29,303 nt of DNA from Basidiobolus meristosporus CBS 931.73 (Eukaryota; Basidiobolomycota; Basidiobolomycetes; Basidiobolales; Basidiobolaceae). Location of the stretch: assembly GCA_002104905.1 (NCBI GenBank), contig MCFE01000870.1, positions 1 to 29,303 on the forward strand. Reading direction: 5' to 3'. Within the stretch, counting starts at the first letter, position 1. Every line of letters begins with the position of its first letter. Below are positions 29,233-29,303 of the stretch, piece after piece. Under the pieces are notes generated by a model that was not told the origin of the DNA, ran no database searches, and was given only the letters and a program-made list of their open reading frames with translations. The position numbers were made by a program, and so were the translations under genes.

Positions 29233-29303
29233 ACGAGAAACTTGATGATATTTTGGTGGCCTCATTGCTGACATCCACTGGCATTATCACAGCAGTACAG
29301 TGA

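Larger units (their letters stand above)
22650..29303. other. CpG-depleted transposon graveyard (right)
   Basis: I count roughly ten CpG in about 6.65 kb, with none at all from about 25478 to 27467. The block consists largely of overlapping LTR, Copia pol and Gypsy gag remnants carrying in-frame stops. No intact gene is present. Confidence 0.85.

Noticed and set aside
1-29303. CRISPR array, bacterial operon or phage-type system
   Set aside because: Spliceosomal introns, ERMES and kinesin genes show a eukaryotic nuclear sequence. No regularly spaced direct repeats were found.

Overview
This is nuclear DNA from a fungus. The main evidence is an MMM1 gene (an ERMES-complex subunit), purine permeases of the fungal UapA/UapC type, and a fungal-type monocarboxylate-permease-like transporter. 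Two genes carry short spliceosomal introns of 56-71 bp with GT..AG ends, and decayed LTR retrotransposons lie on both sides. I cannot fix the phylum. A kinesin-6 and remnants of plant-type leucine-rich repeats would fit a basidiomycete or early-diverging fungus, but this is inference.

The window has three compartments. (1) Bases 1 to about 4,500 are AT-rich, almost free of CpG and gene-free, with LTR pieces that include one solo LTR (380-711) bounded by a perfect 5-bp target-site duplication. (2) About 4,800-22,560 is a CpG-normal gene island. In order it holds a seven-exon MFS transporter (+), a gene-free stretch with a probable decayed LRR gene, an intronless 954-aa kinesin-6-like motor (+), a purine permease (+), a nearly identical inverted purine permease (-), a third 3'-only permease fragment (+), and four-exon MMM1 (-). 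(3) About 22,650 to the end is again nearly CpG-free. It is a graveyard of nested LTR elements: Copia RT/RNase H pieces with their LTRs, a Gypsy-type Gag with a zinc knuckle and a primer-binding-like site, and a second Gag fragment at the right edge.

The most unusual part is the permease cluster. Copies 1 and 2 are convergent and match almost perfectly from start codon to about 50 bp before the stop, then diverge abruptly, and their flanks are unrelated. Copy 3 shares only the last 128 codons. This looks like gene conversion confined to the coding sequence. All three copies carry the 10-mer GTGGAGAAAC 106-200 bp upstream. No biochemical pathway links the intact genes beyond the permease cluster: they cover metabolite uptake (MFS, purines), cytokinesis/spindle (kinesin) and ER-mitochondria contact (MMM1).
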